Shown: in pieces, positions 22,479-33,105 of the stretch | How the letters are laid out: every line of letters starts with the position of its first letter | Position numbering within the stretch: position 1 is the stretch's first letter | Assembly: GCA_030386875.1 (NCBI GenBank) | Contig: CM059569.1 | Span: 41,951,842-42,015,841, forward strand | Direction: 5' to 3' | DNA: 64,000 nucleotides | Source of the DNA: Morinoia aosen | Taxonomy: Eukaryota; Arthropoda; Malacostraca; Amphipoda; Talitridae | Program-made: the position numbers and the translations under genes | The notes under the pieces: generated by a model | What the model saw: only the letters and a program-made list of their open reading frames with translations | What the model was told of the DNA's origin: nothing | Database searches by the model: none

Positions 22479-22600
22479 AAAATCATTTTGCAATGAACTT
22501 TGTACCTTTCGTGTCCGTCGGTTCTTTCATCATGATGCTAAAGTCATTTTGCATTAAGCTTTGTATCTTTCGTGTTCGACGGTAATCTCATCAAAAACGT
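22479..22600 (+). repeat. 61-bp tandem duplication
   Basis: Two copies of AA.TCATTTTGCA, CTTTGTA.CTTTCGTGT and CG.CGGT, followed by a TCATCA word, start at about 22479 and 22540. They are moderately diverged. Confidence 0.75.
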
Positions 22601-22747
22601 GAAAAAATCAAAGGCAGGAAACCAATCACTCAAAAGATTCATTTTACTCACGAGGGCAAGAAACAGAGCGTTTACGAGTCAGGCAACGGCTTCAAGTACG
22701 AGGCGAAAGACAAAGAAGACCAACGTACTGTGCAGAGCCGACGGTGA
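22586..22747 (+). other. Highly charged 53-codon open frame, not recognised
   Basis: The frame lies between stops, has no ATG and reads as a hydrophilic, Lys/Glu-rich peptide (for example SVYESGNGFKYEAKDKEDQR) ending at TGA. The composition is more protein-like than most frames here. No splice acceptor with a good pyrimidine tract is seen and I recognise no family. Its start overlaps the tandem duplication at 22479-22600. Confidence 0.12.
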
Positions 22748-23520
22748 TTGAGTGTTCTTGGGGGCAGCAGAAATGAGGCAAAAAATGGCAGAGCCGAAGA
22801 TGTAACAAGAGATTTCTTGCCCGGTCCAAAAAAGCCCCGAAAAAACACATGATGAAAAAATAGGCTGAGGTAACGGACTCACAAAAGAGCTGGTTAATTT
22901 TACTCTAATGCAATAAGAAGGTTCGATAATTCCCTGTCGAAAATACTTTTTTAAGGAATTCTGTGGGACCTAAATACTGAGGGACCTAAATAAATGCATT
23001 CTGTAAATACTGTAAATTGCAATCAAAATCAATGGGCGCATCATTGACCTTATTTATCTTATCTTCAGGTAATTCCCTCAAACTATAACTGGTTTTACAA
23101 ATAGTATTTGCTATCGCCTTGAAAGTCTGACTAACGACTAACAAAAACACAAAAAAATAATTTAAACTTTTCAAATGCTTCAGTTAAATAAAACCTCTGC
23201 ATTTCATGATTGACTATATAACATGGAAGCAATTACATACAGGTGTAACGTACAAAATCCCAAAATAGCTACCTTTGATTTCTGCAGACCCCGCCTGTAT
23301 GCCCGTATCACAAAGAATGATCATTAGCACACAAACATCCAAGCATTCACATAAAGGAAAGACTTGCTCCAGTTCAACATTCAGGTCACAGCACAAACAC
23401 ATCAAGGCCGGCTGGCAAGAGAACATCGAAGTAGCTCAACGTGATCTTAACGTTCACAAAATATTTCTGTGCTTCTGCACACCCAATCGCATTTGCTCTG
23501 AAAGCTCTTATGCTTTTGGC
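22748..23520. other. Intervening stretch, partial repeats only
   Basis: It holds the two-unit relative of the 20-bp array (22965-22992) and the second copy of the dispersed repeat (23085-23210). Short ORFs on both strands at 23214-23535 show no recognisable motif. Confidence 0.4.
23100..23165 (+). repeat. Dispersed repeat, copy 2 of 2
   Basis: This is the partner of 20740-20800, with CTGACTAACGACTAACAAAA followed by an A-rich run. The family is unknown. Confidence 0.55.
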
Positions 23521-23805
23521 TCCCTTGCTAACTAAGTTGTGCTAGGATTGGTTTGTTATTATTTAGGTGAAGGGAAGGACTTATTTGTCCTCCTTGGTAA
23601 CTGGGTTGCGCTAGAATTTGTTTGTTGTTATTTAGGTGGAGATAAGGACTTATTTGTCTCCCTTGGTAACTGGGTTGTGCTAGAATTTGTTTGTTATTAT
23701 TTGGGTGGAGGGAAGGACTTACTTGTCCCCCTTGGTAACTGGGTTGTGCTAAAAATTTTTTTTTATTATTTAGGTGGAGGGGAGTATTTATTTGTTCTGC
23801 ATTCA
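23521..23805 (+). repeat. 69-bp tandem array, about 4 copies
   Basis: The markers GGTGGAG.GAAGGACTTA, TTGTC.CCCTTGGTAACT and GGGTTGTGCTA repeat with GGTG starting at 23566, 23635, 23704 and 23773, an exact 69-bp period. Because 69 is divisible by three and the unit has open frames on both strands, ORFs of 91-92 codons appear on both (23539-23814 plus, 23528-23806 minus). These are by-products of the array. Confidence 0.9.
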
Positions 23806-24702
23806 TTTCTTTGATGCTAACAGTGCATGAGTGGGCTAAGTGAACTGTGGAAGAAGACTTTCAAAATTACAGTAAAATGTCATCGATAGACTTCATTGCA
23901 TGCTTGAAATGGTTTAAATTGTACATGCAAAAGAGTATTCAGGGAAAAAAATTATTTTTCAAGTGAATTAATTTGGGCAAACAATTTCCGGACAAAAATT
24001 GATAAAAGAGAGTTGAGAATTATTGGCATTTTTCATTAGAAATTGAGCCTATTTTAAAAGAAGTGCTTATGAAGCAGAAATGAAATTTAACGTTTACGTT
24101 GCAGCGCGTTTGAAGTGATTTTCTAATTACCTGCAAATAACTGCAAAGTTTATCTAAATAAGCATGGGTCATGAATGAAAAACAGCAGTCATCTTACATC
24201 ATGATAAAAAATTGTTAAAACCTCGTTAGTTACTTTAAGAATACAGCGCGGTGAATACAATTTAAATGTCCTGCCAAAATGATGCCGGTTCAGATTTCTT
24301 GCATTAAATGCACAGTCGATTTGTATTCACTAAATTTCATTGTACTAAATCTGAGGACCAATTTTTCTCTGACCAACCATCGTCATCAAAATTCAAGATC
24401 TAGTTGGAAAAAAGAACAAGTAAGCCATAGACAACAACAGGCCCATATTTGAAGTGTTTTTTGTACGTGATCCAACAATGTTCCACTGAAAAGTCTTTAC
24501 TAGTTTCGTTTGGCCAGCCATTTGGTCTTTGCATTGTGCAGAACGTGCCTTCAGAATTAGGGTGCAACGGTCCCTCATGCCCGTTGTAGAGGCAGTCAAG
24601 GCCTCTTGAGGGCATTTGCGCGAGGGCGGCGGATTGCCGGGCATGGAATGAGTGTAAAATGCGCTCCTTTAATCCTGGACATGGCGTTCGAAGGGTTCAA
24701 AG
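23806..24702. other. AT-rich stretch, no supported gene
   Basis: Overlapping minus-strand ORFs at 24393-24644 have no recognisable domain. There are no repeats. Confidence 0.45.
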
Positions 24703-25010
24703 AACTTCAATGATGAGAATCAGTCAACAATCTTTATTTATGAGAATCAATCAATAATCTTTAATAATGAGAATCAGTCGGTAATCTTTAATGACGAGAA
24801 TCAGTCGGTAATCTTTAATGATGAGAATCAGTCGGTATACTTTAATGATGAGAATCAGTCGAAAAAGACTTTAATGATGAGAATCAGTCGGTAAAAACTT
24901 TAATGATGAGAATCAGTCGGTAAAAACTTTAATGATGAGAGTCAGACGGTAAAATTTTAGATGAAGAGAATCAGTCGGTGAGAACTTCAATGATGAGAAT
25001 CAGTCGGTTA
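24703..25010 (+). repeat. 27-29-bp tandem array, about 11 copies
   Basis: The unit is TTTAATGATGAGAATCAGTC plus GGTAA and a variable A/T spacer (ATC or AAAAC). Spacer length shifts the period from 27 bp on the left to 29 bp on the right, so two sub-arrays with different unit lengths are joined. Confidence 0.9.
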
Positions 25011-25391
25011 CTTGGATCGACTTCACTTTTTCATTACTTAAGATACGTTGGGAACATGCATTTAAACGTAAAAAATATCCCCTTTCTTCGTTTTCACTTT
25101 GAGGCGCTTGCAACAAACATACGAATATTTCCCACTAAAGATATTCACAACATTACTTTATAGCCCAAAGAATAGACATTTCCGCATGTCTATCCACATT
25201 TATGATTGCTTTGGGAACTACAAAAACGGCTGTTTTGGCGCTGTGTAAAAATCTGACGTGGCGCGATGCCCGTTGCGACATAACCAGTTCTCTGCGAGAG
25301 GTGCTGAGTGTGATACGGTGGTGTCTTGCAAAAAGTCTGCAGCAGTGGTACTTAATACTTTTTTGACAATTCCCCACTTTTTAGTGGGCCG
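25011..25391. other. Short intervening stretch
   Basis: Overlapping ORFs on both strands at 25153-25479 have no recognisable motif and part of them is array sequence. Confidence 0.4.
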
Positions 25392-25548
25392 ATCATCTGG
25401 GTTACACCCACACCTAGATTCAATCCCCTGGGCTACACCCACACCTAGATCCAATCACCTGTGCCACACCTACACCTAGATCCAATCACCTGTACCACAC
25501 CTACACCTAGATCCAATCACCTGGGCTACACCAGTTCCTAGGTGCAAT
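25392..25548 (+). repeat. 31-bp tandem array, 5 copies
   Basis: The unit contains CTACACCCACACCTAGATCC and AATCACCTG; successive copies start at 25399, 25430, 25461, 25492 and 25523. It is C-rich on the plus strand. The last copy is degenerate (CCAGTTCCTAGGTGC). Confidence 0.9.
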
Positions 25549-25649
25549 CATGGCACTACAAGATGGCTCCTGACGTCAGTGCAGTTGCTGATGAAGATTG
25601 TCTTGCAACGTCTGGCACGAACTTTAGCAGCTCGATTGAGCCAATTTTA

Positions 25650-26027
25650 GGTCACTACTAAAAGCAAAGCCAAGCCTTCACTCACTTCTATTTGTATGTT
25701 TTCCATGGAATTTGGTTCATAAATATTCGTTGCGAAATTTGGTTGCTAAATTTGGTATCTATATTTGATTGCTAAATTTGGTCAATAAATTTGGTCGCGA
25801 ATTTCGTCACTAAATTTAGTCGCTAATTTCGTCTCTAAATTTGGTCACTAAATTTAGCCCCTAAATTTGGTCACTAAATTAGGTTACTAAATTTGGTCTC
25901 TAAGTTTGGTCGCTGAATTTAGTCCCTAATTTCGGTCACTAAATTCGATCACAATCTTCGGTCACTACTAAAAGCAAATCAAAGCCTTTACTCACTTTTA
26001 TTTGTAGATTTTTCATGGCATTTGATG
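25650..26027 (+). repeat. 13-14-bp array between two long direct repeats
   Basis: The inner array (about 25725-25960) is made of TAAATTTGGTCAC-like units with many variants (GTCGC, GTCTC, GTCCC). It is flanked by direct repeats of about 70 bp starting GGTCACTACTAAAAGCAAA at 25650 and 25960, both continuing AAGCCTT.ACTCACTT.TAT and CATGG.ATTTG. The array word GGTCACTA is the first word of the flanking repeat, so the array probably grew from it. Confidence 0.8.
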
Positions 26028-28730
26028 TTAAAGTTTGCAAATCTTCTATTTTTAAATTTTTATTTGTCGGTTTTTCGTGACTGATACGTTGTTAATTCTA
26101 CACCATGTTGTGAACTTGTGTAATTAATATCACCATGAAATTTCACGGAATTTTGCTATCATTCCGTGCCAATTTTAATTTTCCAAGTTTGAGTGGAACG
26201 TGATCATCCCTTCCATAAGAATTCAATGGCGTCAGGTTTCTCTACTTGCTGACCAATCAATAGCTGACTACTAAACTCAATCACTACAACCATCTTCACT
26301 CTTCACAGGGTTGGCTTTATAAGAAATAAAGTTTGGAATTGAAGCGTCAGGATAAAATTAAAGCTGTCAATATTTTGTATAGTCATGATGAATCAAATCG
26401 TTGCAGTACACTGATTCATATTAGTCATCGTACCGAGAAATATCATAAAAGTTTTCTCAAGCTTCAACTACGGTTGCAGAAGTCTTCATTTAGTGAGCCT
26501 TGTAAAGAAGGGAGCAAAGTATTGACCCGCCTCAAGCACAATAAACTAACATGACGCTGGGAACCCAGAAGGCGTTTCAGATATTCAAGAATGAAGCCAT
26601 AACGTGGGGCTTGCGTCTTCCAGTTATTATAAAAAGCATAAAGAACTTTCAAAAGCAGCATCCCGACGCATGAAATTGACAAGATTGGAAGCCTCCCTGT
26701 GAAATAACTTAACTTTCAGGACGGGCTTGTGACTTCAGCAGTAGATTGTGCGTCGTAATTGGTCCACGACAGCTTAACGAGACTCGGTAAACGAAGAAAG
26801 CCTCCTCGCAGTTTAGCACCGCAAAAAAATGCCTCAAACAACTCACCGGCTCCAGATAAATGCACGAATTCATTGGAAGGAATGAGGAATAAAATAATAA
26901 AGTCCATAGGGTTCGGGAAAAAATTGGTTCCATTGAATCAATTTTCGTGGGCTTTATGGGTTTCCACCAAGAAGTTTTTAGAATTGAACAAAAATGTGTG
27001 TTTCCCCTGATGGGTAACTAAGTCTAACTAAATGTAATAATATGGCGTCTTTTATTCTTTATGGGACCTATTTGGGAGACGGTAACCTAGGAAAATGCCC
27101 TTATCTGATACTTTGTATTTTGAATATCTTATCGGAATTATATATTCCTAGCAGGTGATTTTCTTGCCATCAAAGCCTAATGTGATCCGATACATACTCG
27201 TCTAACCGTTAGCATGTTGTATGAAGAATAAAATGTGTTATTTTGAGTAGTATTCTGGAAAGGACGTAAATGAATCCTACACCTATGGAAGTCTAGAAAC
27301 ATTCATGAATTGAAAATTTTTAAGTGAATTTCCGATCATCATTTAAAGTTCAATGTATTTCAATTTTAGGTCAACTTAACGTCAGAATCAACCTGACTGG
27401 TAGTTTAGAGAACAAAAATAAAATAATGTCGAGTAGTTATTGAGTAATTTTAACATCATAATTGAAAGTTAATGTCAAACACAATAAAACAATCACTTAG
27501 CGCACGGTCTTTCCGAGCAATAAATTCAAAAGACTCTATCTTTTGAAAGCGTCTAAACTCGCTCTGAGAAGCTCATGCATAGAATGCGAGCTCATTTCTG
27601 CACCACAATGTTCTTTGTGCCTGAAGAGGGCCTAGTCATGACCAGCATGCAAATTTCTGAGTCGTAAGTCACTCTCGAGGCTGAGTTTGATCCAATAGCT
27701 GCCCAGCTCGAGCTGCACGCGACAATCCCATTTGATGAAAATCCCATCTGGAATAACTGAGGTGAAAAGCTCGCCAATTTTATTTCTAACTGAACCTCCT
27801 AAAGTGCTGTCTGTATCACGGTTGACCCGTGCGTGGGCATGTGATCTACAGTTCCATTCATAAAAGTGCATGCACAAAAATCATCAGCAGTTCTATTCAT
27901 GAAGTGCATGTATAAAAATCAGTGTATGTGTGGTGAAAATTGTAGGATTTATTGTGAGGTTTCCGTTCAAAAATTCAAAATCATTTAAATGAATGAAAAG
28001 CTTTTCAAATAGCTTTCTTAACCATGACGAATTACTGACGGTTATTTGTTTCAGAATTTGAAACAGTCAGTTACAGTGTGAAATACCAAGTGTTGTTATT
28101 AACCCTGTAAATTTGTGATGAATGTATTTAGATCATTTTGTGAGAACTGAGAAACATCCCTGAAACGACACCTGAGCAATAAAAATGTCTTTAGTTTAAA
28201 CCAATGTCTTAAGATTGAAAGCCTAATCGGCTTCAGTCAAATACACACACCATTCACGAGTTGCTACTAGAAACTATTAAAACTCAAGTTCAAGTTTCCG
28301 GACACTGCGTCACAAAAGTTGATTCGAAAGTAGAAGCGGACGCTGAAGAAGATCTTGAAAAAAGAGACGAGTTACTGAACGTTGAGAGACGGCTGCTGCT
28401 TGAACCGTTGCTATTAGAAAGAGTGAAAAGCTTTTCAGTCTGAACTTACTCAACAGCTTAGAGTGTCTGAGGTCTCATAATGATGCTGTATTTGAGGTAT
28501 CATTGTGATGCTTTCATTGAGGTATAATTGTGATGTCAATGGTATTATTGTGTCTCTAATCTGAGAGGAACTATCTTTTCATTCACTGGGCAGTGAACGG
28601 CTTGAACACTTTAGTGATTGCAGAATTTCAATTATTATATCTAAAAATCAGAGAAGTTTCATTATACTAATAATGATTAATACTTTGACTTAGTTGTTTG
28701 TGATTGTAACCAGTTACCGACGTAAGATTA
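26028..28730. other. Stretch without supported genes
   Basis: Short ORFs on both strands (for example 26333-26554, 26759-27010, 27592-27877 and 28261-28443, the last acidic) have no recognised family. A 45-bp word pair (TTC.ATTCAT.AA.GTGCATG) repeats at 27850-27925, and short TTGAGGTAT.ATTGTGATG words at 28490-28550. Confidence 0.4.
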
Positions 28731-28820
28731 AACACATTAAACACATTAAGCCCAAACGACGGGCTCACACATTAAGCCCAAACGAGGGGACTTACACATT
28801 AAGCCTAAACGAGGGGCTTA
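28731..28820 (+). repeat. 26-27-bp tandem repeat, 3 copies
   Basis: ACACATTAAGCCCAAACGA plus a GGGGCTT-like end is repeated three times with small differences. Confidence 0.85.
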
Positions 28821-29079
28821 ATGTTTTATTGTTATGCACGTCGTGACAAAAACTTTTAAACAAGTTCTGTTGGTGAACAATTTTGTTAAATTGCTCCGTG
28901 GCCAGCATCAGAGTACGCAGTGCAGGACGTGGGAGGAAATTGCCCTTGTAGCTTTTCACAGGCTCGGCTCCCTAAATTCAAATTATTTTTACGAGAGAAA
29001 AATTCATATAGAGAATAAATTATGATTTAAAAAAAATCATTAGATCTATGAGAAGTGACCCTGAGTTTTAGTCACCTTA

Positions 29080-29100
29080 AGTAGTAGTAGTAGTAGTAGT
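29080..29100 (+). repeat. (AGT)7 microsatellite
   Basis: Seven uninterrupted AGT units. A second trinucleotide tract, (ACT)n, lies at about 62904-62920. Confidence 0.95.
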
Positions 29101-29818
29101 AACATGGGTTTGCTAGCGCTTCAGTTACTCAAACTATATCGCACAGAAGGTCACATAATTTAATTCGTAACAGATTCTTCCAAATAACCACACAAGATGA
29201 ACATCACCATTATTTGAAACATCAAAATTATATGAGCTTCATGATCATAATTACAACTCAAAATCACAAGTGGCTCCCCATTACCTTAAAATTAAAAACA
29301 TATTTTATGCATTAATATCACTTACATCCAACAACTATCCCCCAGATTCACAATAAAAACTGTGGGTTGTTTTTATTTATGAATATCTCCTTGAAATTCT
29401 TGCTGTTGCATAATAGAATAATTATGGAATACAAGCGTTTCCACAACCAACGCATTTTTTTGCTGCATATAGGAGAGTTTTCGATGTGATATCTTGAAAT
29501 TTGAAGTGCGCAGTGTTGGAATTTCTGAATGCAAATTGTTTGGGAGAATCTTCATCACACTACTTCCTACTAATTGCATTTCTTAATTCTTAGTTTTTAT
29601 TTTAATATTTTGATCTTCATTGTGAATCTCACTTTTCTTCAGCGAGACCTAAAATTAAATGTCGATTCGGCTTTTTTAGAAGAACGGATGAATCCACTAG
29701 CTCATTCTGAAAAAACTGGTAGTTTCCTCTAAAAATTTATTGATAAAAAACCCACTCCAGGAAGATGAATCATTGATCTCTTAAAATCATTGATGAAAAC
29801 ACACTCCACCAGTTTCGG
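29101..29818. other. AT-rich stretch, nothing recognised
   Basis: Only a minus-strand ORF of 68 codons (29373-29579) without recognisable features is present. Confidence 0.45.
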
Positions 29819-29900
29819 TCGGTGAAGCTGAAACAGCTAAGAGCAACAGGAAGTCACAGGTGGTGAAGCAGAAACAGCTAAGAGCAACAGCTGTTGCTCA
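29819..29900 (+). repeat. 41-bp duplication ending in a palindrome
   Basis: GGTGAAGC.GAAACAGCTAAG and AGCAACAG occur at 29821 and 29862. At the end of the second copy, GAGCAACAGCTGTTGCTC (29882-29899) is an 18-bp perfect palindrome. Confidence 0.85.
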
Positions 29901-30044
29901 GTACACGGCCCGGAATTATAGCTCTGGAGTCAACAGATCTCTGGGGCCCGAAGTTTCAACTGCAGAAGTTCAGACACGGCACTTGGCAGCAGTTCTGCAA
30001 CGCACCACCTGCTACGGCTGCTTCCTCTTCCAACTGACTGAGTT

Positions 30045-30385
30045 TTAATTTTGGTAAAAAATTCAAACCTCTCTAGTGTAGTAATTTTAAAGTGTGTGTT
30101 TGAAAAACTTAAAACCTAGCTCGTGTAGTTATTCTAAAGCTTTTATTTCTGAAGAATTGAATCGTCTTTGGTGTAGTAATTTTATTTAAAACGTGTCTTT
30201 TGAAAAACTTTAGCCTCGCTCGTTTATTAACTTTAATTAAAGCGTGTATTTTAAGAAAATTAAATCCTCGCTCGAGCATTAATTTTAAAGCGTGTGCTTA
30301 AAAATTATTAAATCATCACTCGTGTATTAATTTTAGAACGTGTATTTTAAAACATGAAAACCTAGCTCGTGCATTAATTTTGCTC
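30045..30385 (+). repeat. About 55-bp degenerate tandem array, 6 copies
   Basis: The recurring words are CCTCGCTCGTG.ATTAATTTT, AAAGCGTGT, then TTTTAAAAA.TTAAA. The copies are strongly diverged with indels. Confidence 0.75.
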
Positions 30386-31096
30386 CTAGGAATTCACGTT
30401 GAAGGGAATCAGCCATTAAACACATGTAAAATACATCACGTCAAATATTTAATATTTCATAAGTATTGAAAATTGAAGAGCTCTTTAGAATCTTCGAAAC
30501 GATCAACCTACAAGGAGTTACAAGCTTAGTCCTTCGCATTCAGATAACTGAAGTTTACTGAAAAAATGAATCGCATTGGGTGTACAAGCTACCTGTTGGT
30601 CGATTAAACGTACAAAAAGACAATAAAATTTCGCTCAAACATGTTCGGCATCTGCGCTAAAGAGCACCAACATGAAAAAAAATTCTGTTTATATATTTTT
30701 GGTTCAAATGCATGTACATAAAAAATTAAATTTTCTGATTATGTAACATTTGATTATTTTTGGCAGCATTAAGTACTTCATCGAAAATATTGTTTGCTTC
30801 AGGATATCAATGAAGTCACCATAAAATTTCCCTCCTCGTACACGTAAAAAATGTGATCAGCCCCAAACATGAAGATCAGGCAGAGCTCTTTATAAAAAAA
30901 ATCAATGTTTGTTTCCCAATCCTGTAATTTCTTCTCGCTTTACCTGACGCTTAATATACGCGGTGCTGGGCTATTAATTTTGTTTACTTATAACTCCTGC
31001 ATGCTTGAGCGCAGGCCCTCTTCAGGATTTAAGAGGGCATGTTATTGATCAGTGGCTCCCTTGAGGCTTAATTTCTTTGGGCTCCTAAGCTCGACA
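30386..31096. other. AT-rich stretch with a small hairpin
   Basis: GCCCTCTT (31015-31022), loop CAGGATTT and AAGAGGGC (31031-31038) form a perfect 8-bp stem. Nothing else is recognised. Confidence 0.45.
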
Positions 31097-31462
31097 GCCT
31101 GATTAGGCATCGCAACTTACCTGGCCTTCATTGTCTGAATAGGCATCGCAACTTACCTGGCCTTGATTGTCTGAATAGGCATCGCAACTTACCTGGCCTT
31201 CATTGTCTGAATAGGCATCGCAACTTACCTGGCCTTGATTGACTGAATAGACATCGCAACTTACTTGGCCTTGATTGCCTGAATTAGTTTTAACTTACCT
31301 TAATTTGATTGCCTAAATAATTTACGTAACTCAGCTTCGATTGATTGCCAGAATAAAAGTCGTAGCCTAATTAAAATCGATTGCTTGAATAGGAGTCGTA
31401 ACTTAATTTGAATCAATTGCCTAAGCAGGCATCGTTATCAATTCTAGCTTGATTGCCTGAAA
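31097..31462 (+). repeat. 36-bp tandem array (left part)
   Basis: AGGCATCGCAACTTACCTGG recurs at 31105, 31141, 31177, 31213 and (as AGACATC) 31249, an exact 36-bp period, with TTGATTG.CTGAAT completing the unit. Further right the units decay (TTGATTGCCTGAATTAG, GAATAGGAGTCGTAACTTAA) up to the 13-bp satellite. Degenerate units reappear on the far side at 33060-33105. Confidence 0.9.
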
Positions 31463-33059
31463 ATTTGTCGTAAATTGCCTGTCGTAATTGCCTGTCGTAA
31501 TTGCCTGTCGTAATTGCCTGTGGTAATTGCCTGTCGTAATTGCCTGTGGTAATTGCCTGTCGTAAATTGCCTGTCGTAATTGCCTTTCGTAATTGCCTGT
31601 CGTAATTGCCTGTCGTAATTGCCTGTCGTTATTGCCTGTCGTAAATTGCCTGTCGTAATTGCCTGTCGTAATTGCCTGTCGTAATTGCCTGTCGTAATTG
31701 CCTATGGTAATTGCCTGTCGTAATTGCCTGTCGTAATTGCCTGTCGTAAATTGCCTGTCGTAATTGCCTTTCGTAATTGCCTGTCGTAATTGCCTGTCGT
31801 AATTGCCTGTCGTAATTGCCTGTCTTAAATTGCCTGTCGTAATTGCCTTTCGTAATTGCCTGTCGTAATTGCCTGTCGTAATTGCCTGTCGTAATTGCCT
31901 GTCGTAATTGCCTGTCGTAATTGCCTGTCGTAATTGCCTTTCGTAATTGCCTGTCGTAAATTGCCTGTCGTAATTGCCTGTCGTAATTGCCTGTCGTAAT
32001 TGCCTGTCGTAATTGCCTGTCGTAATTGCCTGTCGTAATTGCCTGTCGTAATTGCCTGTCGTAAATTGCCTGTCGTAATTGCCTTTCGCAATTGCCTGTC
32101 GTAATTGCCTGTCGTAATTGCCTGTCGTAATTGCCTGTCGTAATTGCCTGTCGTAATTGCCTGTCGTAATTGCCTTTCGTAATTGCCTGTCGTAATTGCC
32201 TGTCGTAATTGCCTGTCGTAATTGCCTGTCGTAAATTGCCTGTCGTAATTGCCTGTCGTAATTGCCTGTCGTAATTGCCTGTCGTAATTGCCTGTCGTAA
32301 ATTGCCTGTCGTAATTGCCTGTCGTAATTGCCTGTCGTAATTGCCTGTCGTAAATTGCCTGTCGTAATTGCCTGTCGTAATTGCCTGTCGTAATTGCCTG
32401 TCGTAAATTGCCTGTCGTAATTGCCTGTCGTAATTGCCTGTCGTAATTGCCTGTCGTAATTGCCTGTCGTAAATTGCCTGTCGTAATTGCCTGTCGTAAT
32501 TGCCTGTCCTAAATTGCCTGTCGTAATTGCCTGTCGTAATTGCCTGTCGTAAATTGCCTGTCGTAATTGCCTGTCGTAATTGCCTGTCGTAATTGCCTGT
32601 CGTAAATTGCCTGTCGTAATTGCCTGTCGTAATTGCCTGTCGTAATTGCCTGTCGTAATTGCCTGTCGTAAATTTCCTGTCGTAATTGCCTGTCGTAATT
32701 GCCTGTCGTAATTGCCTGTCGTAAATTGCCTGTCGTAATTGCCTGTCGTAATTGCCTGTCGTAATTGCCTGTCGTAAATTGCCTGTCGTAATTGCCTGTC
32801 GTAATTGCCTGTCGTAATTGCCTGTCGTAATTGCCTGTCGTAATTGCCTGTCGTAATTGCCTGTCGTAATTGCCTGTCGTAATTGCCTGTCGTAATTGCC
32901 TGTCGTAATTGCCTGTCGTAAATTGCCTGTCGTAATTGCCTGTCGTAATTGCCTGTCGTAATTGCCTGTCGTAATTGCCTGTCGTAATTGCCTGTCGTAA
33001 ATTGCCTGTCGTAATTGCCTGTCGTAATTGCCTGTCGTAAATTGCCTGAAAATTTGTCG
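31463..33059 (+). repeat. 13-bp satellite, about 120 copies
   Basis: The unit is AATTGCCTGTCGT, interrupted regularly by 14-bp variants with an extra A (AAATTGCCTGTCGT). Point variants are TTTCGT, TGGTAA and TCTTAA. In the right half the 14-bp form recurs about every three to six units, a weak higher-order pattern. Both borders carry the same odd word TTGCCTGAAAATTTGTCGT. The minus strand has no stop in any phase, which gives a 553-codon ORF (31421-33082) of TTGNYDRQLRQAI repeats; I treat it as non-coding. Confidence 0.95.
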
Positions 33060-33105
33060 TCAAACCTTAACTTGAATGCCATAATTGGTATCGTAACTTA
33101 CCTTA
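33060..33105 (+). repeat. 36-bp array remnant (right part)
   Basis: CTTGAATGCCATAATTGG and TATCGTAACTTACCTTAACT match the decayed 36-bp units left of the satellite, so the satellite lies inside the older array. Confidence 0.6.

Noticed and set aside
31421-33082. 553-codon minus-strand ORF as a protein gene
   Set aside because: It is entirely the 13-bp satellite read in stop-free phases; only the few end residues are non-repetitive, and no gene signals surround it.
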